DNA of 64,000 nt from Planctomycetota bacterium. GTDB lineage: Bacteria > Planctomycetota > SZUA-567 > H5-PLA8. The notes beneath the pieces were generated by a model. It had not been told where the DNA came from, did no database searches, and was given only the letters and a program-made list of their open reading frames with translations. The position numbers and the translations under genes were made by a program. Below, piece after piece: positions 25,984-34,591 of the stretch (its first letter is position 1; every line of letters starts with the position of its first letter). The DNA lies in NCBI GenBank assembly GCA_015075375.1, contig JABTUM010000001.1, forward strand, positions 367,201 through 431,200. Direction: 5' to 3'.

Positions 25984-26793
25984 ATGCGAGCCAAGGTTCA
26001 AGCGGCGCTGGACGAGATCCGGCCCTACATTCAAGCCGATGGCGGCGATGTGGAACTGGTCAAGGTCGAGGACACCGTCGTGACGGTGCGCCTGATGGGC
26101 CATTGCGTCGGCTGCTCGTCGTCCACGGTGACCCTGAAGTCGGGCATCGAAACGCATCTCAAGAAGCGCGTGCCCGAAGTGACCGAAGTCGTCCAGTCCA
26201 TGCCCGCCGAGCCGGTGGCGACGCATCCGCCGCCGACGCCGGGGCAAGTGCAGCCGATGCAGAGCCCGTTCGCGCCGCCGCCTGCCGCGCCCGCGACGAA
26301 TGCCGCCGTCACCGCCAACCTGCGCGCCGACCACCGCAAAGCGGAAGATGTGCTCCAGGAACTCGACGCCCTCGTCGAGGCCTTGCAGGCCCATCCCGTC
26401 AATGCCGAACAGCTTCGCACGCTCCGGCGCATCGACCAGTTCCTCAGCGTCGAACTGGCCGCGCACATGCGCCAGGAAGACGAAGTCCTCTTCCCCGCCC
26501 TGGTTCCTTTCATTTCCTGGGGCAGCCCGATGTCGATGATGGCCAAAGAGCACCGCCTGCTGCACGAGGAACTCGACCAGTTCAGCAAGCTGGTCAACGT
26601 CTTGAAGCCAGGCGAGGACGGCAAGGAGCTGGCGCGGCTGGGCAAGCGCATCGCCCAGCGCCTGCGTGACGACTTCTATCAGGAAGAGAACGTGCTCTTC
26701 GTCGAAGCCGACGAATCGCTGGTCGGCCCGCGCGCCGACGCGCTGCGCGAAGCGATGAGCCGCATCGCGCAGGCCGAAGCCCGCGCACACTGA
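25984..26793 (+). CDS. NFU (NifU C-terminal) domain fused to a hemerythrin-type HHE domain
   Basis: A 269-aa two-domain protein. Residues 1-70 are a NifU C-terminal/Nfu iron-sulfur carrier domain with the cluster-binding CVGC (Cys41, Cys44). A Pro-rich linker (72-105) leads to a four-helix hemerythrin-like domain (110-265) with His117, H161xxxE165, His190 and His194. The second HxxxE reads D230xxxE234, so one ligand is Asp. The domain could sense oxygen, NO or iron and affect Fe-S transfer. The ATG has AAGGAGG upstream. A bidirectional terminator follows. Confidence 0.9.
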   Translation: MRAKVQAALDEIRPYIQADGGDVELVKVEDTVVTVRLMGHCVGCSSSTVTLKSGIETHLKKRVPEVTEVVQSMPAEPVATHPPPTPGQVQPMQSPFAPPPAAPATNAAVTANLRADHRKAEDVLQELDALVEALQAHPVNAEQLRTLRRIDQFLSVELAAHMRQEDEVLFPALVPFISWGSPMSMMAKEHRLLHEELDQFSKLVNVLKPGEDGKELARLGKRIAQRLRDDFYQEENVLFVEADESLVGPRADALREAMSRIAQAEARAH

Positions 26794-26814
26794 TTCGCAG
26801 TTGCTTCCGAATTC

Positions 26815-26845
26815 AAAAAAGCGGGCAGCCCTTGGGGCTGCCCGC
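26815..26845. terminator. Bidirectional rho-independent terminator
   Basis: A perfect 10-bp stem GCGGGCAGCC/GGCTGCCCGC (26821-26830 and 26836-26845) with a 5-nt loop. Six A residues precede it (26815-26820), giving a T run on the minus strand. On the plus strand it is followed by a T-rich stretch. It sits between the convergent NFU-hemerythrin and sigma-serpin genes and can serve both. Confidence 0.85.
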
Positions 26846-26871
26846 GCTTGTTTCCGGACGGCGACCTCGTG

Positions 26872-28902
26872 TCAGCTCGGATCGGAGATGCGGCCCATAA
26901 ACAGGATCGCGCCGGATTTCTCGTCCCGAAGCAACAACAGGTACGGCTGATCGGCGTGGAATTCGGCTGAGATCTCTTCTTCCTTCGCCTCGAATACGGT
27001 TGCCGCCGCCGCGCGGGTGCCTACTTCGTCCATTTCCAGCACGGCTTCGTGCAAGGCGCGGTTCAGGAACAGCTTCCCGTCCGCAACGATGCCCGTGAAA
27101 TCGGCCTGGCCGAGCTTGAACGCGTCGGGCATGCCCATCACGCTCAGCGGCGGGGCCAAGTCGGCGCGAGCGCGCAGTTTGAGCCGCGGGAGCAGCACGT
27201 TGACCTTCTGCTTCCGCAGACCCTTTCGCCAGGTCTCGAAATCGGCCAGATTCAACCCGGCCTCGACGGCGCCGAGTCCGTGGCGAGCCACGGGCAGGAT
27301 GAAATAAGCCGCCACCGTTTCGCCCTTGTAGGGCAACCGCAGGACCTTGACCTTCGCGTTCTCGCAGAAGCCCAAGGATTCATGCTTCCACATCATGGGG
27401 ACCGTGACTCGGTCACCGGCCTTCCGCTCGAACTCCCGGTCTTCGGTGTGCTTCTCCTTGAAGGGGTCCGCCCAGTCGCCTTTGAAGTAGATTGCGTTGA
27501 CCAGCAACAGGCGGGTCCCCGAATCCACTTCGCTCGGCCGGAGCATCTCGGGGATCATCCGCTCGGTTCGATCGGCGATCCAGGCGTTGACGGCGGCGCG
27601 CGCTTCTTCCGGACGCTGAATAAAATCCAGCCAATCGGTCGGCGCGCCGAAGTACTGCCGCGTCAAAGCCACGTAACTCGGCTCGAGCGGCAACCCCTGC
27701 TGCGCCCAGATGCGGTTGGCGACGCGAAGCACATACGGCTTGGCTTCCCCGTCGATGGTGTTCTGCTCGGACAGCAGCGCGGCGTAGGCCCCCGCAAGCC
27801 GCTCCCCGCCGAAGGGCGCATGCAGCACCTTTCCGATCTGCTCGGCCGTCGCCCCGCGCGCGCCGGGATGCAACATGCCCAGCGCGGTGCTGACGCTGTA
27901 CGGGCTGAAGAAAAGATTGCCCTCTTGTTGGCGGAACTGCCCGAAGAGGTCCATCGCGAACGCGTTGCCGGCCCGCGCGAGCGCGCCCTTGTCCGCGGCG
28001 GTCAGCTTCTCCACCGGCGGCAGGGCCGGCTCTTCGCCGCGCGTTTCGGCCACCGGTCCGGGGTTCGCCGTCCGCACGTTCGGGTCCGCACCTTCGCTTC
28101 GATTCGAAACGATCAGCGCGCCCAGGGCCATCAGCAGCGCGATCGCAGTCAGGCTTACTTTCTGCATGGTCGTCCAACCTCCCGTTTCGGGCGGCGGGGC
28201 CGAAAGCGGCTTGCGCGCGCTCTCCAGCAGTTCCCGCCAGCCCTGTTGTTGGGAGGCACTCGGCGAAGCGGCCGCCTCGGCGGCTTCGGCGGACGATCCG
28301 CCGAAGAGCCCACCGAGTTGCTCGAACGTCAGGAAGAGACCCAGGACCGCCAGCCGCCGGCGCAGCGTTTCCAGCCCGCGGTGCGCGCGAGCCTTGGCCG
28401 TGCCGATGGGGACGTCGAGTTGCGCGGCCACCTGCGCGTACTCGAGCCCGCCGAAATAGTGAAGCATCAGCGGCTGGCGCTGTTCGTCGGGCAGGCGGGC
28501 CAATTCGGCCAGCGCGGCATCGCGTTGAGCCTCATCGGCCGGTTCGCGTCCGCCGCGTTCCGCGCCTGCCCGCTCGTCGCGAGCTTGGGCGCGTTTCCGC
28601 GAACGCAGCATCTGCAGCGCGGCGTTGCACGCCAGCTTCAGCAGCCAGCCGCGGGCGGCCGTGTCGGCCTCCGCCTCCGGCGGTTTGAATTGGCCGGCGT
28701 GATCGCGCACGAGCAGCAGCGCCTCCTGGGTCGCATCCTCGGCCAACCCCTCGTCGCGCAGGATCTGCCGCGCGACGGCGAAAATCTCGCCGCCGTGACG
28801 CTCGACCAGCACCGTCCACGCCTCGGGGTCGCGCCGCTGCGCGAGCCGCCGGAGCGCTTCGGCCGTACCGAGCGCGAATGGGGTTTCCACCGGGTGCCTC
28901 AT
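26872..28902 (-). CDS. ECF sigma factor-transmembrane-serpin fusion protein
   Basis: A 676-aa single open frame. Residues 24-104 are sigma region 2 (ILRDEGLAEDATQEALLLV, RGWLLKLACNAALQML) and 125-182 sigma region 4 (LPDEQRQPLMLHYFGGL, VPIGTAKARAHRG). An Ala/Ser-rich linker leads to a membrane span (247-265). Residues 302-676 are a full serpin (LLLVNAIYFKGDW, ADQPYLLLLRDEKSGAILF). The inhibitory hinge EVGTRAAAAT (626-635) is intact. Topology puts sigma inside and serpin outside. PVC-phylum ECF sigmas with TM extensions are known; a serpin one is unusual. An internal ATG at 28167 (codon 246) has GGGAGG 10 nt upstream and would give a secreted serpin alone. Confidence 0.92.
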   Translation of the reverse strand: MRHPVETPFALGTAEALRRLAQRRDPEAWTVLVERHGGEIFAVARQILRDEGLAEDATQEALLLVRDHAGQFKPPEAEADTAARGWLLKLACNAALQMLRSRKRAQARDERAGAERGGREPADEAQRDAALAELARLPDEQRQPLMLHYFGGLEYAQVAAQLDVPIGTAKARAHRGLETLRRRLAVLGLFLTFEQLGGLFGGSSAEAAEAAASPSASQQQGWRELLESARKPLSAPPPETGGWTTMQKVSLTAIALLMALGALIVSNRSEGADPNVRTANPGPVAETRGEEPALPPVEKLTAADKGALARAGNAFAMDLFGQFRQQEGNLFFSPYSVSTALGMLHPGARGATAEQIGKVLHAPFGGERLAGAYAALLSEQNTIDGEAKPYVLRVANRIWAQQGLPLEPSYVALTRQYFGAPTDWLDFIQRPEEARAAVNAWIADRTERMIPEMLRPSEVDSGTRLLLVNAIYFKGDWADPFKEKHTEDREFERKAGDRVTVPMMWKHESLGFCENAKVKVLRLPYKGETVAAYFILPVARHGLGAVEAGLNLADFETWRKGLRKQKVNVLLPRLKLRARADLAPPLSVMGMPDAFKLGQADFTGIVADGKLFLNRALHEAVLEMDEVGTRAAAATVFEAKEEEISAEFHADQPYLLLLRDEKSGAILFMGRISDPS
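28162..28185 (-). promoter_or_regulatory. Internal ribosome-binding site and start codon inside the sigma-serpin gene
   Basis: On the minus strand GGGAGG is followed after 10 nt by an in-frame ATG at 28165-28167 (codon 246 of the fusion). The encoded N-terminus, MQKVSLTAIALLMALG then ALIVSNRSEGA, has the Lys, hydrophobic core and polar end of a signal peptide. So a free secreted serpin could be made from the same mRNA. Motif-based; not shown to be used. Confidence 0.5.
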
Positions 28903-28974
28903 CTCGTACCTGATCCAGGAATGCCGCCGAACCGGAAGGAGTTGCGAAAATCCGGATATTTTTCGACCGGCTCG

Positions 28975-29505
28975 CTATTTTACGACTTCCAGAATCACCT
29001 TGAGGTTGCGCGCGCGCCAGATGAAGCAGAAGTGCTTTTCCCATAGGTTCGGCCAAAGCGCATAGTGCATCTTGCCCATCAAATCCCAAAGCCCGCTGCC
29101 GAAGGTCAGATCCACCTGCCGGGTTTTCATGCAGCGGTCGGTGTAATGATGCTTTTTCGACGTATCGAAAAACTCGAAGCTGCGCCGCGCGAAGTGGCGC
29201 GTATGCGTCGGATCTTCCCACGAATTGAGGCTCGAGAAATGGGGCGTCAGCAGTTCGACGCTCGCGCCGTGCCGCGAAACGCGGTGAATCTCGTTCATCA
29301 CGCCGACCAGATCGTTCAGGTGCTCCAGCACGTGGCTGCAGACGATCCGGTCGAAGCGGTTCTCTTCGAGCGGCCAGGGCAGTTTGTTCAGGTCGTGGAC
29401 GATATCCACCTGCGGCCCGGGCAGAATATCGATGCCCACCGCGCCGGGCGTCTTGGAATTTCCGCAGCCGATGTCGAGCGTGGCGCCAGCCGGAGACGTG
29501 GACAT
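28975..29505 (-). CDS. Class I SAM-dependent methyltransferase
   Basis: A 176-aa methyltransferase with motif I LDIGCGNSKTPGAVGIDI, then DLNKLPWPLEENRFDRIVCSH (motif II area) and VLEHLNDLVGVMNEIHRVSR. The substrate is unknown; the small size and single domain suggest a small-molecule or lipid/glycan target, since family members of this type occur in polysaccharide clusters. The ATG at 29505 is chosen over GTG/TTG codons upstream by motif spacing. It lies 72 bp upstream of the sigma-serpin gene on the same strand and may share its transcript. Confidence 0.87.
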   Translation of the reverse strand: MSTSPAGATLDIGCGNSKTPGAVGIDILPGPQVDIVHDLNKLPWPLEENRFDRIVCSHVLEHLNDLVGVMNEIHRVSRHGASVELLTPHFSSLNSWEDPTHTRHFARRSFEFFDTSKKHHYTDRCMKTRQVDLTFGSGLWDLMGKMHYALWPNLWEKHFCFIWRARNLKVILEVVK

Positions 29506-29703
29506 GGGCGAGAGTGTGCGGAGCGTTCGCGAACTTGTCAAGGCGGGTCGAGCGCACGAATCTTCGACTGTCCTTGACGCATTCGCGCGAGTGCCCTACA
29601 CTTCCTGCTTCCCTTCGGCGCACGAAGGCTCAAGGGAAGCCCTGGGATCCTGGGATTCCGGCGGCTCCGGTTGGGCATTACCTTTTTGGGGGTGAGCCGA
29701 CAA

Positions 29704-30555
29704 ATGGCCACCATTGCTGCGAATACGTACAACTTCAAACTCAGCTTCTCGACGACACTCTGTCCGGAGTGGACGGCGGCGGCGATCATCGACGGCATGC
29801 AGTCGTACGGCTTCGAAGGCGTGGAGTTCTGCCTCGGCAAGAGCCACCTGCACGGCGTGGAGCTGGACAGCCCGGCCGATCTGCTCGCCGACGTACGCAA
29901 GCAGTTCGACGAAGCCGGCACCGCGATCTCCTGCTTGGCCACGCATAACGTGATCTCGCATCCGGAGCACGATACCCGAGTCAAGATCGTCGAAGGCCTC
30001 AAGCAGTGCCTGCGCGTGGCCGACCAATTGGGCGCGCCGTTCGTGCGTGTCTTCGGCGGCGAAGTCCCGGCCGGCTTCGAAGTCACCGGCGTGGTCGACT
30101 ACATTGCCGAAAGCTTGGCCGAAGTCGCCGAGTTCGCCGAAAGCCAGAAGGTCCGCAGCATGATTCTCATCGAGACTCAGGGGCTGCTCAGCCATTCCAA
30201 GTTCATTACCGAAGTCCTCGATCAGGTCTACAGCCCCAAGATCGGCGTGCTCTGGAATACGCTCAACCCCGTGCGCATGCTCGAGAAGGTCGAACAGACC
30301 TACGACCGCATCGGTTCCAACGTGCGGTTCGTGCACCTCGCCGACGGGCAGTTCAACGAAGACCGCACCAAGATTTCGCTGTGCGATCCCGGCGAAGGCA
30401 TGGTGCCCATGGAGCGCGTGGTGGATCTGCTGCGCGCGGGCCTGTACCGCGGCTACCTCTCCATCGAGTCGATGCACGCGGAGCCCGATCCGGACGAGTT
30501 GCTCCCGAAGTACTCCGGTTATTTGAAACAGATCGCGGGACAGCAGGAAGAGTAA
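29704..30555 (+). CDS. Sugar phosphate isomerase/epimerase (TIM barrel)
   Basis: A 283-aa TIM-barrel protein of the AP-endonuclease-2 superfamily. Visible features are GFEGVEFCLGKSHLHG, ISCLATHNVISHP, SMILIETQGLLSH (metal-ligand Glu), VRFVHLADGQFNED and LSIESMHAEPDPDE near the end. The fourth isomerase of this class in the window (with 4198, 6546 and the fusion at 59870). It has no co-directional partner upstream; 130 bp further on is the ferredoxin reductase gene. The ATG at 29704 has GGGGGTGAG upstream. Confidence 0.87.
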   Translation: MATIAANTYNFKLSFSTTLCPEWTAAAIIDGMQSYGFEGVEFCLGKSHLHGVELDSPADLLADVRKQFDEAGTAISCLATHNVISHPEHDTRVKIVEGLKQCLRVADQLGAPFVRVFGGEVPAGFEVTGVVDYIAESLAEVAEFAESQKVRSMILIETQGLLSHSKFITEVLDQVYSPKIGVLWNTLNPVRMLEKVEQTYDRIGSNVRFVHLADGQFNEDRTKISLCDPGEGMVPMERVVDLLRAGLYRGYLSIESMHAEPDPDELLPKYSGYLKQIAGQQEE

Positions 30556-30685
30556 TCGGCCGGGCCGCGGGAATCAGACCTTCCCGAGTCCTGTTTACAA
30601 CCTCGCGCCCTTCCCGTAGGGTGATGCCCGGTTCGCCGCGTGGCGAGACGTTTATCCGGGCAACCCTGGAGCGTACCAACTCGAG

Positions 30686-32095
30686 ATGAGCACCCCCGTG
30701 GCACGCCCGCTGAGCGTGGCCATCGTCGGCGCCGGCCCCAGCGGTTTTTACGCCGCCGAAGCGCTGCTCGCATCGGGCCGCGAAGTCCGCTGCGATGTCT
30801 TCGACCGCCTCCCCACACCCTACGGGCTCGTCCGCGGCGGCGTGGCGCCCGATCACCAGAACATCAAGAAGGTCGTGGCGCTTTACGAGAAGATCGCGCG
30901 TAAACCCGGCTTCCGCTTTTTCGGCAACGTCCGCCTGGGCCGCGACCTGCAGACGACCGACCTCTTCGCCGCTTACGACGCCGTCGTCTACGCCGTCGGC
31001 AACGAAGACGACCGCCCGCTGGGCATTCCCGGCGAAGAACTGGCCGGGAGCCACTCGGCCACCGAATTCGTCTTCTGGTACAACGGGCATCCCGATTACA
31101 AACACCTGCGCTTCGACCTGAACGTCGAGAACGCCGTGGTGGTCGGCATCGGCAACGTGGCGATGGACGTCGCCCGCGTGCTCGCGCAGGATCCCGAAGA
31201 CCTCGCCAAAACCGATATGCCGCGCTACGCCGTCGATGCGCTGCGTGCGGCCACGAAACTCAAACGCATTTACGTCCTGGGACGCCGAGGTCCCGCGCAG
31301 GCGGCTTTCACGCCGAAGGAAATCAAGGAACTGGGCGAACTGGAGCACGCCGACCTGCTCTTCGAGCCCAACGAAGCCGCCCTCGATCCGCTCAGCGCCG
31401 CGTGGCTCGAGCAGTCCAAAGATCCCAACGCGCTCAAGAACATGGAGTACGTGCGCGAACACGCTCACGACGCGGCCGAAGGCAAGCCGCGCCAGATCCA
31501 CCTGCGCTTTCTGGTCTCGCCCACCGAATTCCTGGGCGATCCCGGCGGGCGGCTGGCGCAGGTCCGGATCGAGCGCAACGTGCTACAGGAAGACGGCAAG
31601 GGCGGGCTGCGCCCGCGCGGCACCGGCACCTTCGAACTCCTCGACGCCGGCCTGGCCTTCCGCGCCGTGGGCTACCGCGGAATCCCGATTCCGGGCGTGC
31701 CCTTCGACGCACGCAGCGGCACCGTGCCCAACCGCGAAGGGCGCGTCCTGGTCGAAGCCGGCAAGCAGGAGGCCGTCCCCGGCGCCTACGTCGTCGGCTG
31801 GGCCAAGCGCGGACCCTCGGGGCTGATCGGAACGAACAAGCTCGATTCCGCGGCTACGGTGAGTGCCTTGCTGGACGATTTCCCTGCCGGCGCGGCCGGG
31901 CTGCGTGCGGCCACGCAGAAACAGCCTGAGGCCATCGTGACCCTGCTGCGCGAGCGCGGCGTCCGCTACGTGACCTTCGAAGACTGGTTGCGCCTGGATG
32001 CCGAAGAACTCCGCCGCGGAGCGGCGGTGGGCAAACTGCGCGAGAAGTTCACCGATATCGCCGAGATGGTGGCGTTTCTGGACGGTCGCGGCTAA
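30686..32095 (+). CDS. Ferredoxin/adrenodoxin-type NADP+ reductase (FprA-like)
   Basis: A 469-aa FAD flavoprotein that passes electrons between NADPH and a ferredoxin. The FAD-binding VAIVGAGPSGFYAAEAL and the family stretch PTPYGLVRGGVAPDHQNIKK are typical of adrenodoxin reductase/FprA. The NADPH domain has VVVGIGNVAMDVAR, VLGRRGPAQAAFT, and AYVVGWAKRGPSGLIGTNK at the FAD-closing end. About 60 C-terminal residues form a helical tail. The electron partner is not encoded nearby, unless it serves Fe-S assembly (see NFU-hemerythrin 4 kb upstream). Confidence 0.94.
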   Translation: MSTPVARPLSVAIVGAGPSGFYAAEALLASGREVRCDVFDRLPTPYGLVRGGVAPDHQNIKKVVALYEKIARKPGFRFFGNVRLGRDLQTTDLFAAYDAVVYAVGNEDDRPLGIPGEELAGSHSATEFVFWYNGHPDYKHLRFDLNVENAVVVGIGNVAMDVARVLAQDPEDLAKTDMPRYAVDALRAATKLKRIYVLGRRGPAQAAFTPKEIKELGELEHADLLFEPNEAALDPLSAAWLEQSKDPNALKNMEYVREHAHDAAEGKPRQIHLRFLVSPTEFLGDPGGRLAQVRIERNVLQEDGKGGLRPRGTGTFELLDAGLAFRAVGYRGIPIPGVPFDARSGTVPNREGRVLVEAGKQEAVPGAYVVGWAKRGPSGLIGTNKLDSAATVSALLDDFPAGAAGLRAATQKQPEAIVTLLRERGVRYVTFEDWLRLDAEELRRGAAVGKLREKFTDIAEMVAFLDGRG

Positions 32096-32221
32096 CCAGC
32101 ACGCAAGCCGGGGAAGGGCTTCAAGTCCGGTCGCGCGCTCCCGCGCTTCGCGGTCACGGCTACCGAAACCGATCCACCGTTCGCCGGCTGGCGTGCCTTA
32201 TCTTGGCGGTTAACGGCGCGT

Positions 32222-33382
32222 TTACTGCCCGCGCACCTGCGGCAGTTCGATCGTCTTGGTGCCTTTCACGATCAGGACGAACGGGCCGCTTTCAGAGATC
32301 TGATACGAAGTCTTCTTCTCTTTCTTCCCGTTCACCTGGATCTCCAGGTTGTTCTTCGCCACCGAGACGACGATGGCGTCCTTCGGATAGCCGTCGGGCA
32401 TCGGGCTGGTGTGCGCCTTGTACGGCTCCCAGTTGCTGCCGCCGCCCATCGTCCACATCTCCGAAGGCGCGTAGATATCGACCTTGTTGCCTTTTACGAG
32501 CGCGCCGAAGCCGGATGCCGAACCACCGAAAGAGCTGCTGTAGCCGGGGAAGCGTCGCATCTCGGCGACCTCGGCTTCGGACTGCTTGTTGTTGCGGCAG
32601 AAGAGCGACACCTGACCGTCCGCGCTGCGGTGCACAATCACCGAAGCGAAGCCGTTGGTCTTGTTCGCTTCCAGGCGCCCGTCGGTGACTTCGTAGACGT
32701 TCGTATTCACTTTCTTCCACGAGCCGGAGATCGTGTCCCAGCCGCTTTGCTTCAGCGCGCGCTCGATTTCGGGCGTAAGCTGCGTGGCCGTCACCGGTTC
32801 TTCCGGTCGCGAGCGGCGGAAGGGATCGACCGGCGGCGTCGGAGCGGCCACGGCCGGACCCGACTTGGCGAAGACCGGCATCTTCTCCGGCGCAACGTAA
32901 TGGGCCAGATTCAGCGTCTGCGCGCGCGTGTAGGTCGCATCCGCCGTCAGGCTGTCGGGCGATCGCTCGGCGATTTTGGCCAGCTCGAAGGTGTACTTCT
33001 CCATCTCGCGCTGCATCAACGAAGCGAACGGATTGAGACGGCGCATCCCGATGCTCGCATCGCGCGCCTTGTTCTGCAGATGCTTCTGCTCGACGGCCGC
33101 CTTGCTCAACTCGCGCGCCGCGCGCTCGTAAAACATCCCCGCCGCGACCTCCTGGCCGTCTTCTTCCAGCAGCCGGGCCATCAGGTACAGCGCCTGCGGG
33201 CAGTTTTTATCGTTGGCCAGCGCGCGGTAGCACATGGTCCGCGCCTCTTCGCGCTTGCCGCCTTCGTGCATTTTTTCGGCCGAAGTCGCCAGCGCCATGG
33301 CCATGTCCGCATCCGCCGCGGCCAGACTCGCGCAGGCCAGGACGGCGGCCAGGAACAGCGTTCGTACGGAAAGAGCCTTCAT
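32222..33382 (-). CDS. Secreted TPR-containing protein with beta-rich C-terminus
   Basis: A 386-aa protein with a signal peptide (TLFLAAVLACASLAAA). The N-terminal half has TPR-like helices (ATSAEKMHEGGKREEARTMC, ALYLMARLLEEDGQEVAAG). The C-terminal half is beta-rich with WKKVNTNVYEVTDGRLEANK and LEIQVNGKKEKKTSYQIS, reminiscent of concanavalin-like DUF1080 domains that bind glycan. The ATG at 33382 (9 nt after GAGG) is preferred to one at 33391. It lies 45 bp downstream of another TPR gene and is probably in its operon. Confidence 0.75.
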   Translation of the reverse strand: MKALSVRTLFLAAVLACASLAAADADMAMALATSAEKMHEGGKREEARTMCYRALANDKNCPQALYLMARLLEEDGQEVAAGMFYERAARELSKAAVEQKHLQNKARDASIGMRRLNPFASLMQREMEKYTFELAKIAERSPDSLTADATYTRAQTLNLAHYVAPEKMPVFAKSGPAVAAPTPPVDPFRRSRPEEPVTATQLTPEIERALKQSGWDTISGSWKKVNTNVYEVTDGRLEANKTNGFASVIVHRSADGQVSLFCRNNKQSEAEVAEMRRFPGYSSSFGGSASGFGALVKGNKVDIYAPSEMWTMGGGSNWEPYKAHTSPMPDGYPKDAIVVSVAKNNLEIQVNGKKEKKTSYQISESGPFVLIVKGTKTIELPQVRGQ

Positions 33383-33427
33383 CGTTCGCATCCTCGTTCG
33401 GGACCGGGTGAATGGGGCCGGATTCGA

Positions 33428-34591
33428 TCAATACCGGGTCAGGATCGTCATCTTCATGCAGCCGTAGCGCAGCATCGAAGCTTCCTGGTTCAACGCTTCC
33501 AATTCCGCGTTGGCCAGCTTGGTCTCTTCCAGCTTCAGGAACAGCGCCTCGCAGCGCGTGAAGTTCTCCAGCGCCTGGGCCAGGTTCTCCTGGTTGCCCG
33601 GCGTGCCCGGCGCGGCCTTGCTGTAAGCGGCCTTCCCGGCGTCGTAGGCTTCCTTGAACTTGGCGATCAACTGCGCCTTATCGAGCGCCTTCGCTTCCGT
33701 CTCGGCGCTGGCCACCAGCTTCTCGACCGAAACTTCCTCCATGCGCTTGCCGGTCGACGGCGGCGCAGGCGCGGGCGGCGTATCCAGCTTGGCCGCAACG
33801 GCTTTCACCGCCGCCTTCACTTCCTTATCGCGCTTCTCGGCGGCCAGCACTTCCTTCTTCAGCGCCAGGATGTCTTCCTTCTTCGGCGGACGCAGATCGT
33901 TGGCGAGCAACTGGACGGCTTCGCGCCCGGCCAGCGTCTGCCCGTGCCGGCCGCTCAGTTCCTGAGCCATCTTGCGCGCATCGGCTTTCTTGTTCGAACC
34001 GATCAGGTACCAGACTTCCGCCAGCATCGCCTCGGCCAGCTTCGCTTCGATCAGATCGCCGCGCTTGCGCAACTCGGCTTGCGCTTCGGCCTGCCCGTTC
34101 TCGGCTTCCTTTTGGCCGGGCTGCAGGTTGAGGACGATGGCGTACGCTTCCATAGCCGTCTCAAGGTGCCCCGCCGCGAGCGCCTGCTTGGCCACCGGGA
34201 GTAGCTTGCGCACCAAGTCCTGGTCCACGTTGTCGAGCCGCACCAGTCCGGGCGAAATCTTTTCTGCCGCCACCTGGGCATCGCGCACCAGCCGCGGGTT
34301 GTAGCCCTCCGCCAACTCGCCCGCTTTGCGGTAGCACTTGAACGCCTCGGCCGGCTTGTTCATGCCTTCGTGGCACTGCGCCGCCTTGAACTGCGCCTCC
34401 GCGCACTGCGGATCGGCCTGCAGCGCCCGGTCGCACACCTCCAGCGCCTTGGCGTGCTTGCCCTGCTGCATCAGCGCGTCCGCGCCGTCCAGCAACGCCA
34501 GCGCCGTCGAACGATCGGCCCCCTGCGCCGATGCGCCGCACAGCACCCAAACGCCCAGCAGCGCCCCCAGCATCGTCAGCTTGCACGTCAT
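33428..34591 (-). CDS. Secreted TPR protein ending in the EAxMxxYxCxK motif
   Basis: A 387-aa protein with a signal peptide (LTMLGALLGVWVLCGASAQG) and TPR-like repeats (ALMQQGKHAKALEVCDRALQ, AQFKAAQCHEGMNKPAEAFK, HLETAMEAYAIVLNLQPGQ), then charged helical segments. The end (EASMLRYGCMKMTILTRY) matches the end of the protein at 55136-56719 (EANMIYYACLKYHTL). TPR proteins act as scaffolds in the envelope; the partner is unknown. The ATG at 34591 has GGAGGAA about 10 nt upstream. Followed closely by the TPR gene at 32222. Confidence 0.78.
   Translation of the reverse strand: MTCKLTMLGALLGVWVLCGASAQGADRSTALALLDGADALMQQGKHAKALEVCDRALQADPQCAEAQFKAAQCHEGMNKPAEAFKCYRKAGELAEGYNPRLVRDAQVAAEKISPGLVRLDNVDQDLVRKLLPVAKQALAAGHLETAMEAYAIVLNLQPGQKEAENGQAEAQAELRKRGDLIEAKLAEAMLAEVWYLIGSNKKADARKMAQELSGRHGQTLAGREAVQLLANDLRPPKKEDILALKKEVLAAEKRDKEVKAAVKAVAAKLDTPPAPAPPSTGKRMEEVSVEKLVASAETEAKALDKAQLIAKFKEAYDAGKAAYSKAAPGTPGNQENLAQALENFTRCEALFLKLEETKLANAELEALNQEASMLRYGCMKMTILTRY

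Noticed and set aside
26872..28902. The sigma-serpin fusion as an artefact of a frameshift
   Set aside because: The frame is continuous with normal codon use through the linker and the membrane span; an internal start exists, but no indel is needed to explain the frame. Resequencing would still be the decisive test.
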